A stretch of 64,000 nucleotides of DNA from Hydrogenovibrio sp965140365 (GCA_965140365.1 OZ223196.1); one strand, 5' to 3'. Counted from the stretch's first letter, positions 34,017 through 42,740 are shown. Notes: a model not told the origin generated them from the letters alone. Translations and numbers: made by a program.

Positions 34017-34062
34017 GTGTTTAGAGAGTTAATTAATTACATTGATTTAAAGGATTAAGACC

Positions 34063-34461
34063 ATGTTTGCAGATCGATTGACATCAGAGCAGCGTCAAGC
34101 TGTTTTTGATTTGGCCGTGTTGCTCGCCCATGCCGACCATGATGTGTCGGAAGAGGAGCAGCAATATTTGAAGAACTTCAGTGATGCCTTCGGTATCGAA
34201 TATGATCTGGATAAGTCATCGTTGAATATTGACGATACTTTGACCGCCTTTCATGATAAGCAATCCAAAATCATTCTGTTGCAAGAGCTGGTGAAGCTAT
34301 CTTATAAAGATGGCCACTTTGGTGAAGAAGAGCAGGAAAATGTGTTTATGATTGCACAGAAAGTCGGTCTAAACGATCCTGAGCTGATTATTCGCATTGA
34401 ACGATGGGTTCGACAGGGCTTCGATTGGGTCTATGAAGGCGAGCAGATGCTGGAATTTTAA
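34063..34461 (+). CDS. TerB-fold protein (DUF/TerB-like), 132 residues
   Basis: This is a small all-helical acidic protein with two matching acidic turns, AHADHDVSEEEQQYL and SYKDGHFGEEEQENVF. That duplicated D-x-D/E-x-E pattern is typical of TerB/DjlA-N domains, which can bind divalent metal. It has no signal peptide or membrane helix. AAAGGATTAAGACC precedes the ATG as a clear ribosome site. It follows ilvD by 46 bp but has its own pair of terminators. No other ter genes are nearby, so a tellurite role is not supported. Function is unknown beyond the fold guess. Confidence 0.72.
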   Translation: MFADRLTSEQRQAVFDLAVLLAHADHDVSEEEQQYLKNFSDAFGIEYDLDKSSLNIDDTLTAFHDKQSKIILLQELVKLSYKDGHFGEEEQENVFMIAQKVGLNDPELIIRIERWVRQGFDWVYEGEQMLEF

Positions 34462-34494
34462 ATAGCGATAAAAGAGATTTCTCAGGAATGATTT

Positions 34495-34520
34495 AAAACG
34501 TCCAGGCCTGGGCGTTTTTT
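34495..34520 (+). terminator. Terminator with CCAGGCCTGG core after the TerB-like gene
   Basis: AAAACGTCCAGG pairs with CCTGGGCGTTTT, with one G-T wobble, followed by more Ts. The core is the iterated palindrome. It is the first of three terminators in 170 bp. Confidence 0.85.
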
Positions 34521-34542
34521 ATGTTCAGGAGAGTGTTTAAAT

Positions 34543-34567
34543 AAAAGCCGCGTAATGCGGCTTTTTT
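34543..34567 (+). terminator. Second terminator in tandem
   Basis: AAAAGCCGC-gtaat-GCGGCTTTT followed by a T run lies 25 bp after the first terminator, on the same strand sense. Tandem terminators here would insulate the sox operon from plus-strand transcription. Confidence 0.85.
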
Positions 34568-34570
34568 ATA

Positions 34571-34637
34571 TGCCTGTTCAATCCAATCTTTGGAGGGGTG
34601 ATATCCAAACAGTACTTGCTTGGATAAATTTCAGGCA
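34571..34637. other. Nested three-stem hairpin between terminators
   Basis: TGCCTG (34571-34576) pairs with CAGGCA (34632-34637). Inside it ATCCAA (34581-34586) pairs with TTGGAT (34620-34625). Innermost, TTTGGA (34589-34594) pairs with TCCAAA (34604-34609) around a 9-nt loop. The three stems are collinear and could form one long interrupted helix on either strand. No gene overlaps it. It could be a small structured RNA, a processing or stability element at the sox 3' end, or a decayed repeat. The pairing is seen; the role is unknown. Confidence 0.45.
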
Positions 34638-34638
34638 A

Positions 34639-34665
34639 TAAAAAACCCGCCGTAGCGGGTTTTTG
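34639..34665. terminator. Terminator of the soxXYZA operon
   Basis: AAAAACCCGC-cgta-GCGGGTTTTT has A and T flanks on both sides and lies 16 bp beyond the soxA stop. It can work in both directions. Confidence 0.9.
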
Positions 34666-34680
34666 TTTAAGCGATTAAAC

Positions 34681-35511
34681 TTATTCGCGATAACCAGGTC
34701 CGTCGATTTCCAGGCCATTTGACATATAGGCTTGGAAGAACTCTAGGTTACGATAAGTTTCACTTTGTGCTTTCGCTGGCTTGGCACGCATGTTTTTGTT
34801 ACAACCACCGTAACGGCGGTGTAGCGTACCCAATTCTTGCCATTTTGCACGGAAAACCGGGAAGTGAGTCGTGTGACCCAGCGCTGGCGAAAGGATGTTC
34901 GCACGGGCTTTACGACCGGCATTGTATACGTGACATTTGGCGCAAGACAAGTTTAGCTGACCACGTGGCTTGATGAAAAACTCTTGACCGGCTTCAAAGG
35001 CTTTACGTGCGCCTTCGGAATTGATTTTAACATCAATTTTTTGGCCGCGAGCATTGTAAGCATAGTAAGCGGATAGTTTGGCGATATCACCTTTTTTCCA
35101 CTTGAATGCTTTCAAACCAGCGTCGGTACGACATTTGTTGATCTGCTGTTCCAGTGTTTCAACTTGTTGCGTCTTTTCGTTGAAAAGAGGGTATTTTACA
35201 CGCACTTTAGAAACGTCTGAACCAAAGCATTTGTCGTAAACCGCTTTGTCTTTATTGTAAAGGGCTTCGCCCGCATCAACGGCATCCAGATACGGGGGGA
35301 ATTCTTCAACCGATTCCCATTGCGCCATTTTGTCTTCAGAGTAATTATAGGCACCGAGTCTATAATCTTCGAATTTGATATTTGGATTCTTCGCTTTGAA
35401 ATAGTCAACGAATTGTTTGTGACTTTGCTCAGGATCCACGTTACCTGCGACAGCTAGGTTAGCTGTTGCTGTTGCACCTAATGTTAAGGCGACTAGCAAT
35501 GTTTTCTTCAT
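34681..35511 (-). CDS. soxA: SoxA, monoheme-type cytochrome c subunit of SoxAX
   Basis: SoxA with SoxX forms the periplasmic enzyme that conjugates thiosulfate to the SoxY cysteine, starting Sox oxidation. The 276-residue protein has a signal peptide at about 1-22. Only one heme motif, CAKCH (190-194), is present. The first heme of diheme SoxA is replaced by a likely disulfide pair, Cys94 and Cys127. Cys237 in HRRYGGCNKNMRAKP is the expected axial ligand that becomes a persulfide, with the catalytic Arg region around it. It is last in soxXYZA. soxB and soxCD are not in the window. Confidence 0.95.
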   Translation of the reverse strand: MKKTLLVALTLGATATANLAVAGNVDPEQSHKQFVDYFKAKNPNIKFEDYRLGAYNYSEDKMAQWESVEEFPPYLDAVDAGEALYNKDKAVYDKCFGSDVSKVRVKYPLFNEKTQQVETLEQQINKCRTDAGLKAFKWKKGDIAKLSAYYAYNARGQKIDVKINSEGARKAFEAGQEFFIKPRGQLNLSCAKCHVYNAGRKARANILSPALGHTTHFPVFRAKWQELGTLHRRYGGCNKNMRAKPAKAQSETYRNLEFFQAYMSNGLEIDGPGYRE

Positions 35512-35616
35512 CCCATTCCTCCGTCCGAGAACTCTTTATTTATAAAGTATTATTATATGTAATATTTGTTTTAAACGACCCTTCCCTTTGGAAAGGGCCG
35601 TGGGACAATCAGTTGC

Positions 35617-35928
35617 TTATCTTAGCTTGATTGTTTCAGTGCCTTTAGCACCGGTGTTGTCAGCAATGTTTAGAGTGACTTCGTCACCTTTGTTTGCTTT
35701 AACCATAACACCCATGTAAGGGTTAGCGGAAACCGCACCAGACCATTGTGAATCGATGGCTTTAGTTCCGTTTACCAAAACTTCAACAGAGTTGATGAAC
35801 TCAGCTGGATATGGTTTACCAGTTTTTTTGTTCATACGAGCACCAGATTCCATTTTGTGCTTGATTAGTGCTTTAACTTCAGCAACGCCGCCTTTTGATT
35901 TTCCACGCATTCTGATTTTAATTGACAT
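35617..35928 (-). CDS. soxZ: SoxZ, thiosulfate carrier partner
   Basis: SoxZ is the small beta-sandwich partner of SoxY in the periplasmic SoxYZ carrier. The 103-residue protein has SIKIRMRGKSKGGVAEVKALIKHKMESG, PAEFINSVEVLVNG and a C-terminal GAKGTETIKLR. It has no signal peptide of its own, as usual, and is thought to be exported by hitchhiking on the Tat signal of SoxY. It is placed between soxY and soxA on the same strand, with 62 and 105 bp gaps. Confidence 0.95.
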   Translation of the reverse strand: MSIKIRMRGKSKGGVAEVKALIKHKMESGARMNKKTGKPYPAEFINSVEVLVNGTKAIDSQWSGAVSANPYMGVMVKANKGDEVTLNIADNTGAKGTETIKLR

Positions 35929-35990
35929 GTTATTTCCTTTAAATTTTGTTTGCAGTATTCAAATTTTAAGTAACTGGTTATAGGGATGGA

Positions 35991-36458
35991 TTAACCACCA
36001 CAACCGCCGATTGTTACTTTAACTTCTTGTTCTGCTTTGTATAGTTTTCCGCCTGCTTTTACGACAGCGATAACGTTCTGAGTTTCACCCATTTTGATAC
36101 GAGTGGAAACATAACCCATAGCAGGACCGGAGAAGCTGTATTCACAAACCAAAGGCATTGGGTTTTTAGCGGCCAAGATGGAGATGGATTCAACACCAGA
36201 CATTTTAGTTGCGTCAACTTTGATTGGTGTAACCGCACCGTTTTCCGCGATGGCTGGAGCACCTAGATCGATGTCGCCAGACTTAGCTGCAGATGCACTT
36301 CCATATACTGCATTTAGAGCGTCATCAGCTGATTTTGCTTCGAAAGCTTTTTTATTCCATGCTGCCAAAACAGTTGAAGGTGTTAGAAGACCAGCGTTCA
36401 CTGCAACAGCAGCTGCACCAGTTGCAAGGGTACCTTTAAGGAAAGATCTACGTTTCAT
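35991..36458 (-). CDS. soxY: SoxY, sulfur-carrying subunit with Tat signal
   Basis: SoxY carries pathway intermediates covalently on a C-terminal cysteine. The 155-residue precursor has a Tat signal MKRRSFLKGTLATGAAAVAV (RRSFLK) and ends in the swinging arm GGCGG with Cys153, the classic SoxY terminus. It follows soxX by 38 bp and precedes soxZ. The Tat signal implies folding and SoxZ pairing before export. Confidence 0.97.
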   Translation of the reverse strand: MKRRSFLKGTLATGAAAVAVNAGLLTPSTVLAAWNKKAFEAKSADDALNAVYGSASAAKSGDIDLGAPAIAENGAVTPIKVDATKMSGVESISILAAKNPMPLVCEYSFSGPAMGYVSTRIKMGETQNVIAVVKAGGKLYKAEQEVKVTIGGCGG

Positions 36459-36496
36459 AAGGTTTAAAACTCCCGGTTAAGGTTTAAAATAAAAGA

Positions 36497-36871
36497 TTAT
36501 AGTGTGTACATGAAATCAACAATTTTTGCGATTTCATCATCCGACAAGATTCCGTTTTGTCCGAACGGAGGCATCATGCTGTCTGGAATCTGAGTTTCAG
36601 GTTTACCCCAAATTTTGTCGTATAGCTTTTGTTTATCAGGGTAGCGTAATTTCATAGCAATTAACGCCGGACCGATATTACCTGGCAGATTCCCTCCTGG
36701 AACCATGTGGCAAGCTAAGCAGTTTCCTTTCGAGCGACTAAAAGCCAATTCTTTACCTGCTTCAACGTTGCTCGCACCTTTATCGGCGGCTTGAGTCGCT
36801 AGAGGTGCTGAGACCATTGCTGTCGAGATAGTCAAAGCAGTTAACAATTGCTTCATTTTCGTTTTCAACAT
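36497..36871 (-). CDS. soxX: SoxX, monoheme cytochrome c
   Basis: SoxX is the small heme subunit of SoxAX that passes electrons from the thiosulfate-SoxY conjugation to downstream cytochromes. The 124-residue protein has a signal peptide ending near ATQAA (about residue 29), heme motif CLACH (51-55) and axial Met in DSMMPPFG (about 99-100). It heads soxXYZA with a 183-bp AT-rich upstream region. A later ATG (MKQLL, five codons on) is an alternative start with a more typical signal peptide. Confidence 0.95.
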   Translation of the reverse strand: MLKTKMKQLLTALTISTAMVSAPLATQAADKGASNVEAGKELAFSRSKGNCLACHMVPGGNLPGNIGPALIAMKLRYPDKQKLYDKIWGKPETQIPDSMMPPFGQNGILSDDEIAKIVDFMYTL

Positions 36872-37054
36872 TCTTATCCTCCTAAAAAAAGCTTGCGCTT
36901 TTCTAATATATTCTTCCCTATTATGGGTAGTTATTTTTGAGCAGTTATCGCTCTTAGAAGCATAGGTTACTCATATAAACGAGTTTCGCAAGTTTTTTGT
37001 GGTCTATCGTCTATAGCAATATTTAATGCTGATTAAATTATTATTTATGACACC

Positions 37055-38470
37055 TTAAGAGGGCGGTTGTTTTTTATCCAGCGGTTCTAGCTCGTTTGTT
37101 AGACGTTTGATCTTCTCTTTGAGTTTTGTGTCCTTGGCTGAAAGGTTTTGTTTGGCCTGTTTGAGCAGGTAAATGGTTTTGCCTGTGTTGCCGATGTTGT
37201 AACTGGCCAGAGCATCGTAATAATAGGTTCTTCCATGGTCTTTCTTGTCAGCATACAGCTTAGCCAGTTCCGAATACAATAAGTACTGGTAATGAAAGTT
37301 GGGGGTCCGTGTTTCAAGCAGCTTGATGGCTTTGGCGGTGTCGCCTAACGATGAAAGGGCTTTGGCGTGCAAATACACGATGCTGAAGTCGGACGGGTAG
37401 ATGGCTTCCAGATAGTCGTAGTCTTTTAGTGCCGATTTGTCATGCTGAGCGACTTTAATTTGTGCTTTCAGTAGTTTATATAGGCGTTCGTGTGGATGGG
37501 CTTGAATGGCGGTGTCTAAGCATTTTTGATCAAATGACACTTTTTGGTTTCGGTAGGCGTACAAGGCTTTTAGGTTGTGTAAATAGCAGGCCTGGTCATT
37601 TGTCAGGTTTTTAATTTTGAAGTGATCCAGTGTGGTACGCGTGGTGAAATTCAAGCGCAATTGAATCAGCGTTAAGGTTTCATTTTTTTCTTTTCGTGTG
37701 GCTTCGTGAAATTGTCTGGCTCGGTCGTCGGCCTTTGCCAGCCGGTTGGCAGTGACCGGGTGGGTGGACAAAATCTCCGGCATGGTGCCTTCATAGATTT
37801 GGGCTTCTTTAGAGAGGCGTGCAAAAAAATCGCCCATGGCGTAAGGGTTGTACCCCGCGTTGTTGAGGTATTCGATGCCGAAATAATCCGCTTCGTTTTC
37901 GTGGATGCGGGAATTTTTAAGTTGTTGCTGAATGCTTAACCCCATGCCGCCCATATAGGTCGCAATACCAGCACTGGGGTCTTGGGTGCCAATTAAAACG
38001 GCGGCAATCAGTGAGGCGATGCTGGTCATGTTGATTTCGCTTTGGTATTCATAGGTTCGCGACAAATGACGCTGAGTGACGTGAGCGACCTCGTGGGCGA
38101 TGACGGAAGCCAGCTCGTCCTCGGAGCGGGCGTTGGCGATCAAGCCGGTGTGTATGCCGATAATGCCGTTGGGTCCGGCGAAGGCATTGATCTGCGAATT
38201 ATCAATGACGAAGAAATTAAAATAACGATTTTTGCCTGTGTGGCTGGTGATGTTTTCCCCGATGCGACGAATGTAACTCAGGGTTTCCGGGTCGTAATCC
38301 AGGTCGTAATAGGTGTGTAAGGCCGTTGAAAAGGCTTGTCCAAGCTGGGTTTCCGTCTGTGCATCGTAATCTTTAAGGTCAGGGGCGCCCAGGTCGGGTA
38401 AGTTATTGGCGGCCCAACTGGTGGATGCGGTGAATAGCAGAAAAACAACGGCCCTGAAAAGCTTGGTCAT
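37055..38470 (-). CDS. bepA: BepA-like periplasmic M48 metalloprotease with TPR domain
   Basis: BepA is a periplasmic chaperone/protease that helps or degrades stalled outer-membrane proteins such as LptD at the BAM complex. The 471-residue protein has a signal peptide (cleavage near SWA at 20), HEVAH zinc motif at 126-130, the third-ligand Glu region HENEADYFGIEYL, and a C-terminal half of TPR-like helices from about 290 (QACYLHNLKALYAYRN, YLHAKALSSLGDTAKAI). Length is close to E. coli BepA (487). It is divergent from tusA. bamB of the same BAM system is in this window. Confidence 0.93.
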   Translation of the reverse strand: MTKLFRAVVFLLFTASTSWAANNLPDLGAPDLKDYDAQTETQLGQAFSTALHTYYDLDYDPETLSYIRRIGENITSHTGKNRYFNFFVIDNSQINAFAGPNGIIGIHTGLIANARSEDELASVIAHEVAHVTQRHLSRTYEYQSEINMTSIASLIAAVLIGTQDPSAGIATYMGGMGLSIQQQLKNSRIHENEADYFGIEYLNNAGYNPYAMGDFFARLSKEAQIYEGTMPEILSTHPVTANRLAKADDRARQFHEATRKEKNETLTLIQLRLNFTTRTTLDHFKIKNLTNDQACYLHNLKALYAYRNQKVSFDQKCLDTAIQAHPHERLYKLLKAQIKVAQHDKSALKDYDYLEAIYPSDFSIVYLHAKALSSLGDTAKAIKLLETRTPNFHYQYLLYSELAKLYADKKDHGRTYYYDALASYNIGNTGKTIYLLKQAKQNLSAKDTKLKEKIKRLTNELEPLDKKQPPS

Positions 38471-38546
38471 AGTGGATTTTGAATATATTTATTACGTCAT
38501 GCTATTGTAAGATAAGTCCATTAGGATTGCATTGAAAGGAGTGTGA

Positions 38547-38777
38547 ATGAAATCTGACCCTGATGTCTTGGACGTTTCCGGCCTGCCTTGCCCGATGCCG
38601 TTGGTGAAGCTGAAGAAATACTTGTCGCAAAATCCTGAAGCGAGTGCAGTGACGTTGATTGCAACCGATAAAGGGGCTTTGAAGGATATCCCAGCGTTTT
38701 GTCAGGTTTACGGGTTGCCGTGCGAGCTTGTTTCCCAGGAGGAAAAAATTACCTTTTTGATTGGTTCGAAAAACTAA
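38547..38777 (+). CDS. tusA: TusA/SirA-family sulfur carrier protein
   Basis: The 76-residue IF3-C-like fold protein has the family motif LPCPMPLVKLKK, with the persulfide Cys at residue 15. A second Cys sits in AFCQVYGLPC. TusA proteins pass sulfur for tRNA thiolation, and in sulfur oxidisers paralogues shuttle sulfane sulfur in the cytoplasm. No dsr or hdr genes are nearby, so which role applies cannot be decided. AAAGGAGTG gives a strong ribosome site. It is divergent from bepA. Confidence 0.88.
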   Translation: MKSDPDVLDVSGLPCPMPLVKLKKYLSQNPEASAVTLIATDKGALKDIPAFCQVYGLPCELVSQEEKITFLIGSKN

Positions 38778-38861
38778 TTCCCACTTTCATTTTAGGTATT
38801 GCGTATTTTCGATTAGAATGTCAAAGAGAGATTTAGAAAATAAAAGAGTTGAAGAATTTAT

Positions 38862-39740
38862 ATGGCCTATAAAAAACTGACCAAAGCTGTCATCCCTGTT
38901 GCCGGTCTCGGCACCCGCTTTCTGCCCGCTACCAAAGCCATTCCAAAGGAAATGTTGACCGTTGTCGATAAGCCTTTAATCCAGTACATCATCCATGAAG
39001 CCGCGGAAGCCGGAATCACCGATATTATTTTGGTGACCCATTCCAGCAAGGGGGCTATCGAAAACCATTTTGACAAACATTACGAGTTGGAAAACGAGTT
39101 GGCCGTACGAGGCAAAGAAGATCGTATGATTCCTCTCAAGGAAATTACACCGAAAGGTGTGCGTATCGTGAGTGTGCGTCAGCCGGAAGCCTTGGGGCTT
39201 GGGCATGCCATCTTATGTGCGTCGCCGATCATTGCCGATAACGAGCCGTTTGCGGTTTTGTTGCCGGACGTTTTGATGTACCACCCGAAAAAAGGGTGCT
39301 TGGCTCAGATGGCGGAGCAGTATCGAAAAATGCACACCAGTGTCGTTGCATTGGAAGCGGTTCCGGAAGATCAGGTGGAGAAGTATGGTATTGCCTCGGT
39401 TAAAGGCCCGGATTTGCGAATTGTCGAGCTGGTAGAAAAGCCGAAGCCGTCCGAGGCACCGTCCAATTTGTCGGTGGTCGGGCGTTACATTTTTACCCCT
39501 AGAGTCATGGAAATCCTGAAAACGACCAAGCCTGGTGCTGGCGGTGAAATTCAGTTGACCGATGCCATGGATGAGTTGCTGGGCGAAGAAGTCATGTTCG
39601 GGTTCGAATTCAAAAACGGCAAGACTTATGACTGTGGCGATAAACTCGGTTATCTGCAAGCCAATGTTGAATATGCCTTAAGAGACAAAAAATTGGGCGG
39701 TGACTTTAAAAAATACCTGAAAACACTCGAATTGAAATAA
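38862..39740 (+). CDS. galU: UTP--glucose-1-phosphate uridylyltransferase GalU
   Basis: GalU makes UDP-glucose from UTP and glucose-1-phosphate for envelope polysaccharides. The 292-residue protein has the nucleotidyltransferase signature VAGLGTRFLPATKAIPKEML, the UDP-glucose region VVEKPKPSEAPSNL, VVGRYIFTPRVMEIL and a C-terminal GDKLGYLQANVEYALR. It heads a group with pgi and a UDP-glucose dehydrogenase homologue 62 bp downstream. Confidence 0.97.
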   Translation: MAYKKLTKAVIPVAGLGTRFLPATKAIPKEMLTVVDKPLIQYIIHEAAEAGITDIILVTHSSKGAIENHFDKHYELENELAVRGKEDRMIPLKEITPKGVRIVSVRQPEALGLGHAILCASPIIADNEPFAVLLPDVLMYHPKKGCLAQMAEQYRKMHTSVVALEAVPEDQVEKYGIASVKGPDLRIVELVEKPKPSEAPSNLSVVGRYIFTPRVMEILKTTKPGAGGEIQLTDAMDELLGEEVMFGFEFKNGKTYDCGDKLGYLQANVEYALRDKKLGGDFKKYLKTLELK

Positions 39741-39801
39741 GCACCAAAAATGGCCAAAAAGGCTGACTGAATGAAAAAACAATAACAATTGAGAGGATTG
39801 G

Positions 39802-41433
39802 ATGGGCGTTGAAACATCATCAGCATGGCAGGCTTTACAGTTGCATTGTGATTCCGGTATGGGATCGATGCACTTGTCTAGCTTGTTTGACGAAACCGAT
39901 CGGGTCGAACGATTTTCGCTGGAACTCGATGAACTCTATATCGATTTTTCTAAAAACCGCATCACTGAAGAAACGCTGACGCTCTTGCAAGCCTTGGCTG
40001 AGCAACAAGGGTTGAAAAATGAAATTCAACGTTTGTTGGTGGGGGAAGAGGTCAACGATACCGAAAAGCGTCCGGCGCTTCATTCCGCGCTTCGCGCGCA
40101 GGGCAAAGATGTTTCCGGTGTGGCGGAGCAGGTGCAAGGGGATGTTGAGACCGTTTTGCAAAAAATGACGCAAATGGTCGATAAAATTCGCGCGGGCCAT
40201 TGGCGCGGTTACAGTGGTAAGCCGATTACGGATGTCGTCAATATTGGTGTGGGGGGGTCCGACTTGGGACCGTTGATGATTACGCACAGTTTGCAGACAG
40301 TGCATTCACCCGTCAATTTACATTTCATCTCCTCGATAGACGGCACTCAAACCTCTAATTTATTGCGCAGTTTGAATCAGGAAACCACGCTGTTTATTCT
40401 GGCTTCTAAATCGTTTACCACGATTGATACCTTATCAAATGCCGAAACGGCTAAAGACTGGCTGAGAGAATGCATTAAAAGCGACGATGTGATTCATTCT
40501 CAGCATTTTATCGGGGTGTCGACCAAGCCCGATAAAATGACGGAATGGGGCATTCCGCCTGAAAACCAGTTGTTGTTTTGGGATTGGGTTGGTGGCCGTT
40601 ATTCGCTTTGGTCATCCATCGGTTTTCCAATTGCCTTGCAAATTGGTATGGACGGATTCCGGGAGTTACTGCAAGGGGCGCACTTGATGGATAACCATTT
40701 TGCTACGGCGCCGTTGGAGCAAAACATTCCGGTTGTTTTGGGATTGATTGATGTTTGGAATATCAATTTTTTAAATATTCACGACAAAGCGATTTTGCCG
40801 TATGACGCGCGCTTGAAGTATCTGCCGTCTTATTTAGAGCAGTTGGTGATGGAGAGCAACGGTAAGTCGGTGGCGAAAAGCGGAGAAAGCGTCGCCTACA
40901 AAACCTGCCCTGTTTTGTGGGGTGAGGTTGGCCCGAATGCACAACATGCTTTTTATCAGCTGTTACACCAAGGTACTCAAGCGGTGATGTGTGATTTTAT
41001 TGCGCCGGTGGAACGGGATGACTTTGATGCGACGTCCCACGCGGAAAAAGACGAAAGTTTACGCCACCAGCATGAATTGGCCTTAGCCAACTGCTTCGCT
41101 CAATCTCGGGTGTTGATGTTGGGAGACGGTGCCATTCCCGATAGCCTGAAAGCCAGTTTTGATTCGCCATTTAAACATTATCCCGGGAATCAGCCTTCGA
41201 ATACCATTTTGATGAAAACCATTTCCCCTAAAACGCTGGGGATGCTGGTCGCGATGTACGAACATAAAACCTATGTGGAAGGTGTGATGTGGGGCATTAA
41301 TTCATTTGATCAATGGGGGGTCGAACTCGGAAAGTTGATTGCCAAGGAAACCTACAGTGCGATTAAAGAAAAAACACTGGCCGAGCGTTTTGACAGCTCG
41401 ACGAAAGCATTAATTGATAGGGTGGCAAAATGA
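39802..41433 (+). CDS. pgi: Glucose-6-phosphate isomerase
   Basis: Pgi interconverts glucose-6-P and fructose-6-P, linking carbon fixed by an autotroph to hexose-P for cell wall and storage. The 543-residue protein has the signature regions VVNIGVGGSDLGPLM, ILASKSFTTIDTLSNA, WDWVGGRYSLWSSIGFP and a C-terminal KTYVEGVMWGINSFDQWGVELGK. GAGAGGATTG precedes the ATG. It overlaps the next gene by 4 bp. Confidence 0.97.
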   Translation: MGVETSSAWQALQLHCDSGMGSMHLSSLFDETDRVERFSLELDELYIDFSKNRITEETLTLLQALAEQQGLKNEIQRLLVGEEVNDTEKRPALHSALRAQGKDVSGVAEQVQGDVETVLQKMTQMVDKIRAGHWRGYSGKPITDVVNIGVGGSDLGPLMITHSLQTVHSPVNLHFISSIDGTQTSNLLRSLNQETTLFILASKSFTTIDTLSNAETAKDWLRECIKSDDVIHSQHFIGVSTKPDKMTEWGIPPENQLLFWDWVGGRYSLWSSIGFPIALQIGMDGFRELLQGAHLMDNHFATAPLEQNIPVVLGLIDVWNINFLNIHDKAILPYDARLKYLPSYLEQLVMESNGKSVAKSGESVAYKTCPVLWGEVGPNAQHAFYQLLHQGTQAVMCDFIAPVERDDFDATSHAEKDESLRHQHELALANCFAQSRVLMLGDGAIPDSLKASFDSPFKHYPGNQPSNTILMKTISPKTLGMLVAMYEHKTYVEGVMWGINSFDQWGVELGKLIAKETYSAIKEKTLAERFDSSTKALIDRVAK

Positions 41434-42740
41434 GAGTAACCGTTTTTGGGTGTGAGTTAAGTGGTTTGGTTACGGCCGGGTCGCTAGCGCATACCGGTAA
41501 TGAAGTGTTGGCGCTGCCAATTGGTAATTTGAAAGTGGCGGATTTGCGGCAAGGTATTTTACCGCGCGATGAGCCGGGTCTGGACCAACTGATTTTAAGT
41601 CAGTTAAAAGAAGGGCGTTTGGCATTTTCGGATGATTGGAAAGCCGGTATTGAGCATGGCGAAGTTTACATGTTGAGCATGCCGTCCTGGCGAGCCGATC
41701 GAGCCGAGTTAGTGATCGATGAAATTGGCAAGCAGGCGCAAGGCGACGTACTGGTGGTCAATCAAAGTTCCTTTCCGATTGGGACGGCAGATCGATTTGA
41801 AGCGGCGCTTAAGTTAGCGTTTGCTGAACGCGGATTGGTTGCGAAGGTGTCCGTGGTCTCGATGCCGGAGTTTATCAGTGAAGGGTCGGCGATTAATGAT
41901 TTTTCCAAGCCGTCGCGGGTCGTTTTAGGCAGTCATGACGAGGATGCGATTGCCATTATGCGTGATTTGATGCGGCCATTTAATTATGTCACGGACCAAG
42001 TTAAGGTGATGTCGACGCGGGCCGCTGAATATACCAAATACGCTGTCAATGCGTTGTTGGCCACCCGCATTAGTTTGGTGAATGAATTGGCGAATAACGC
42101 TGAGCACTTTAATATTGATATGGAGGAAGTTCGCCAGGGCTTAGGGTCCGATTCGCGTATCGGGTTCAGTTATTTGTTCCCGGGGTGTGGTTTCGGGGGG
42201 CCGAACTTCGCGGCGGATGTGCAGGCCTTGGTTGGGACCTTGCAATCAAAAGGCTATGACGCCGATTTATTGAAAGCGGTGCTTCAGAATAATGAAGTCC
42301 AAAAAGAAGTGCTGTTCCGCAAAGCTTGGCGCTATTTTAAAAACGACTTGAGAGGTCTGAAAATTGGGGTTTGGGGTTTGTCTTTTAAACCCAATACCGC
42401 TACGGTTGATAATGCGCCGAGCGTCAAAACCATCGAAGCGTTGGTGGCTCAAGGAGCGGAAGTTGTGGCCTATGACCCGAAAGCAAACCCATCTTTCAAA
42501 GAATACTGGGGCGATCGCAATAGTGTCACCTTGGTGGATGATATGTATGACGCTTTGGATCAGGTGGATGCGTTGATGATTCTGACCGAATGGCGCCGTT
42601 TCTGGAGCCCGGACTATCAAAGAATGTTTGATCTGATGAAGCGGCCGGTTATTTTTGATGGTCGAAACATATATGAACACGATGTCATGGTGCAACATGG
42701 CTTTCGACATTTCGGTGTCGGTCGTGGTGAAGTTATTTAA
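41430..42740 (+). CDS. UDP-glucose 6-dehydrogenase family protein lacking the catalytic cysteine
   Basis: The fold is that of UDP-glucose/GDP-mannose dehydrogenases (436 residues). SMPEFISEGSAINDF, EYTKYAVNALLATRISLVNELA with the catalytic Lys, and IGVWGLSFKPNT are recognisable. Two key sites are altered. The NAD loop reads GCELSG (7-12) instead of GxGxxG, and the acidic ribose-binding residue is lost in LALPIGN. The active site GGSCFPKD reads GGPNFAAD, with Asn259 where the nucleophilic Cys belongs. A Cys253 sits earlier in PGCGFGG. It is translationally coupled to pgi after galU. Normal oxidation of UDP-glucose looks unlikely. An altered substrate, an epimerase-like half reaction or a regulatory role are possible. 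Confidence 0.85.
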   Translation: MRVTVFGCELSGLVTAGSLAHTGNEVLALPIGNLKVADLRQGILPRDEPGLDQLILSQLKEGRLAFSDDWKAGIEHGEVYMLSMPSWRADRAELVIDEIGKQAQGDVLVVNQSSFPIGTADRFEAALKLAFAERGLVAKVSVVSMPEFISEGSAINDFSKPSRVVLGSHDEDAIAIMRDLMRPFNYVTDQVKVMSTRAAEYTKYAVNALLATRISLVNELANNAEHFNIDMEEVRQGLGSDSRIGFSYLFPGCGFGGPNFAADVQALVGTLQSKGYDADLLKAVLQNNEVQKEVLFRKAWRYFKNDLRGLKIGVWGLSFKPNTATVDNAPSVKTIEALVAQGAEVVAYDPKANPSFKEYWGDRNSVTLVDDMYDALDQVDALMILTEWRRFWSPDYQRMFDLMKRPVIFDGRNIYEHDVMVQHGFRHFGVGRGEVI

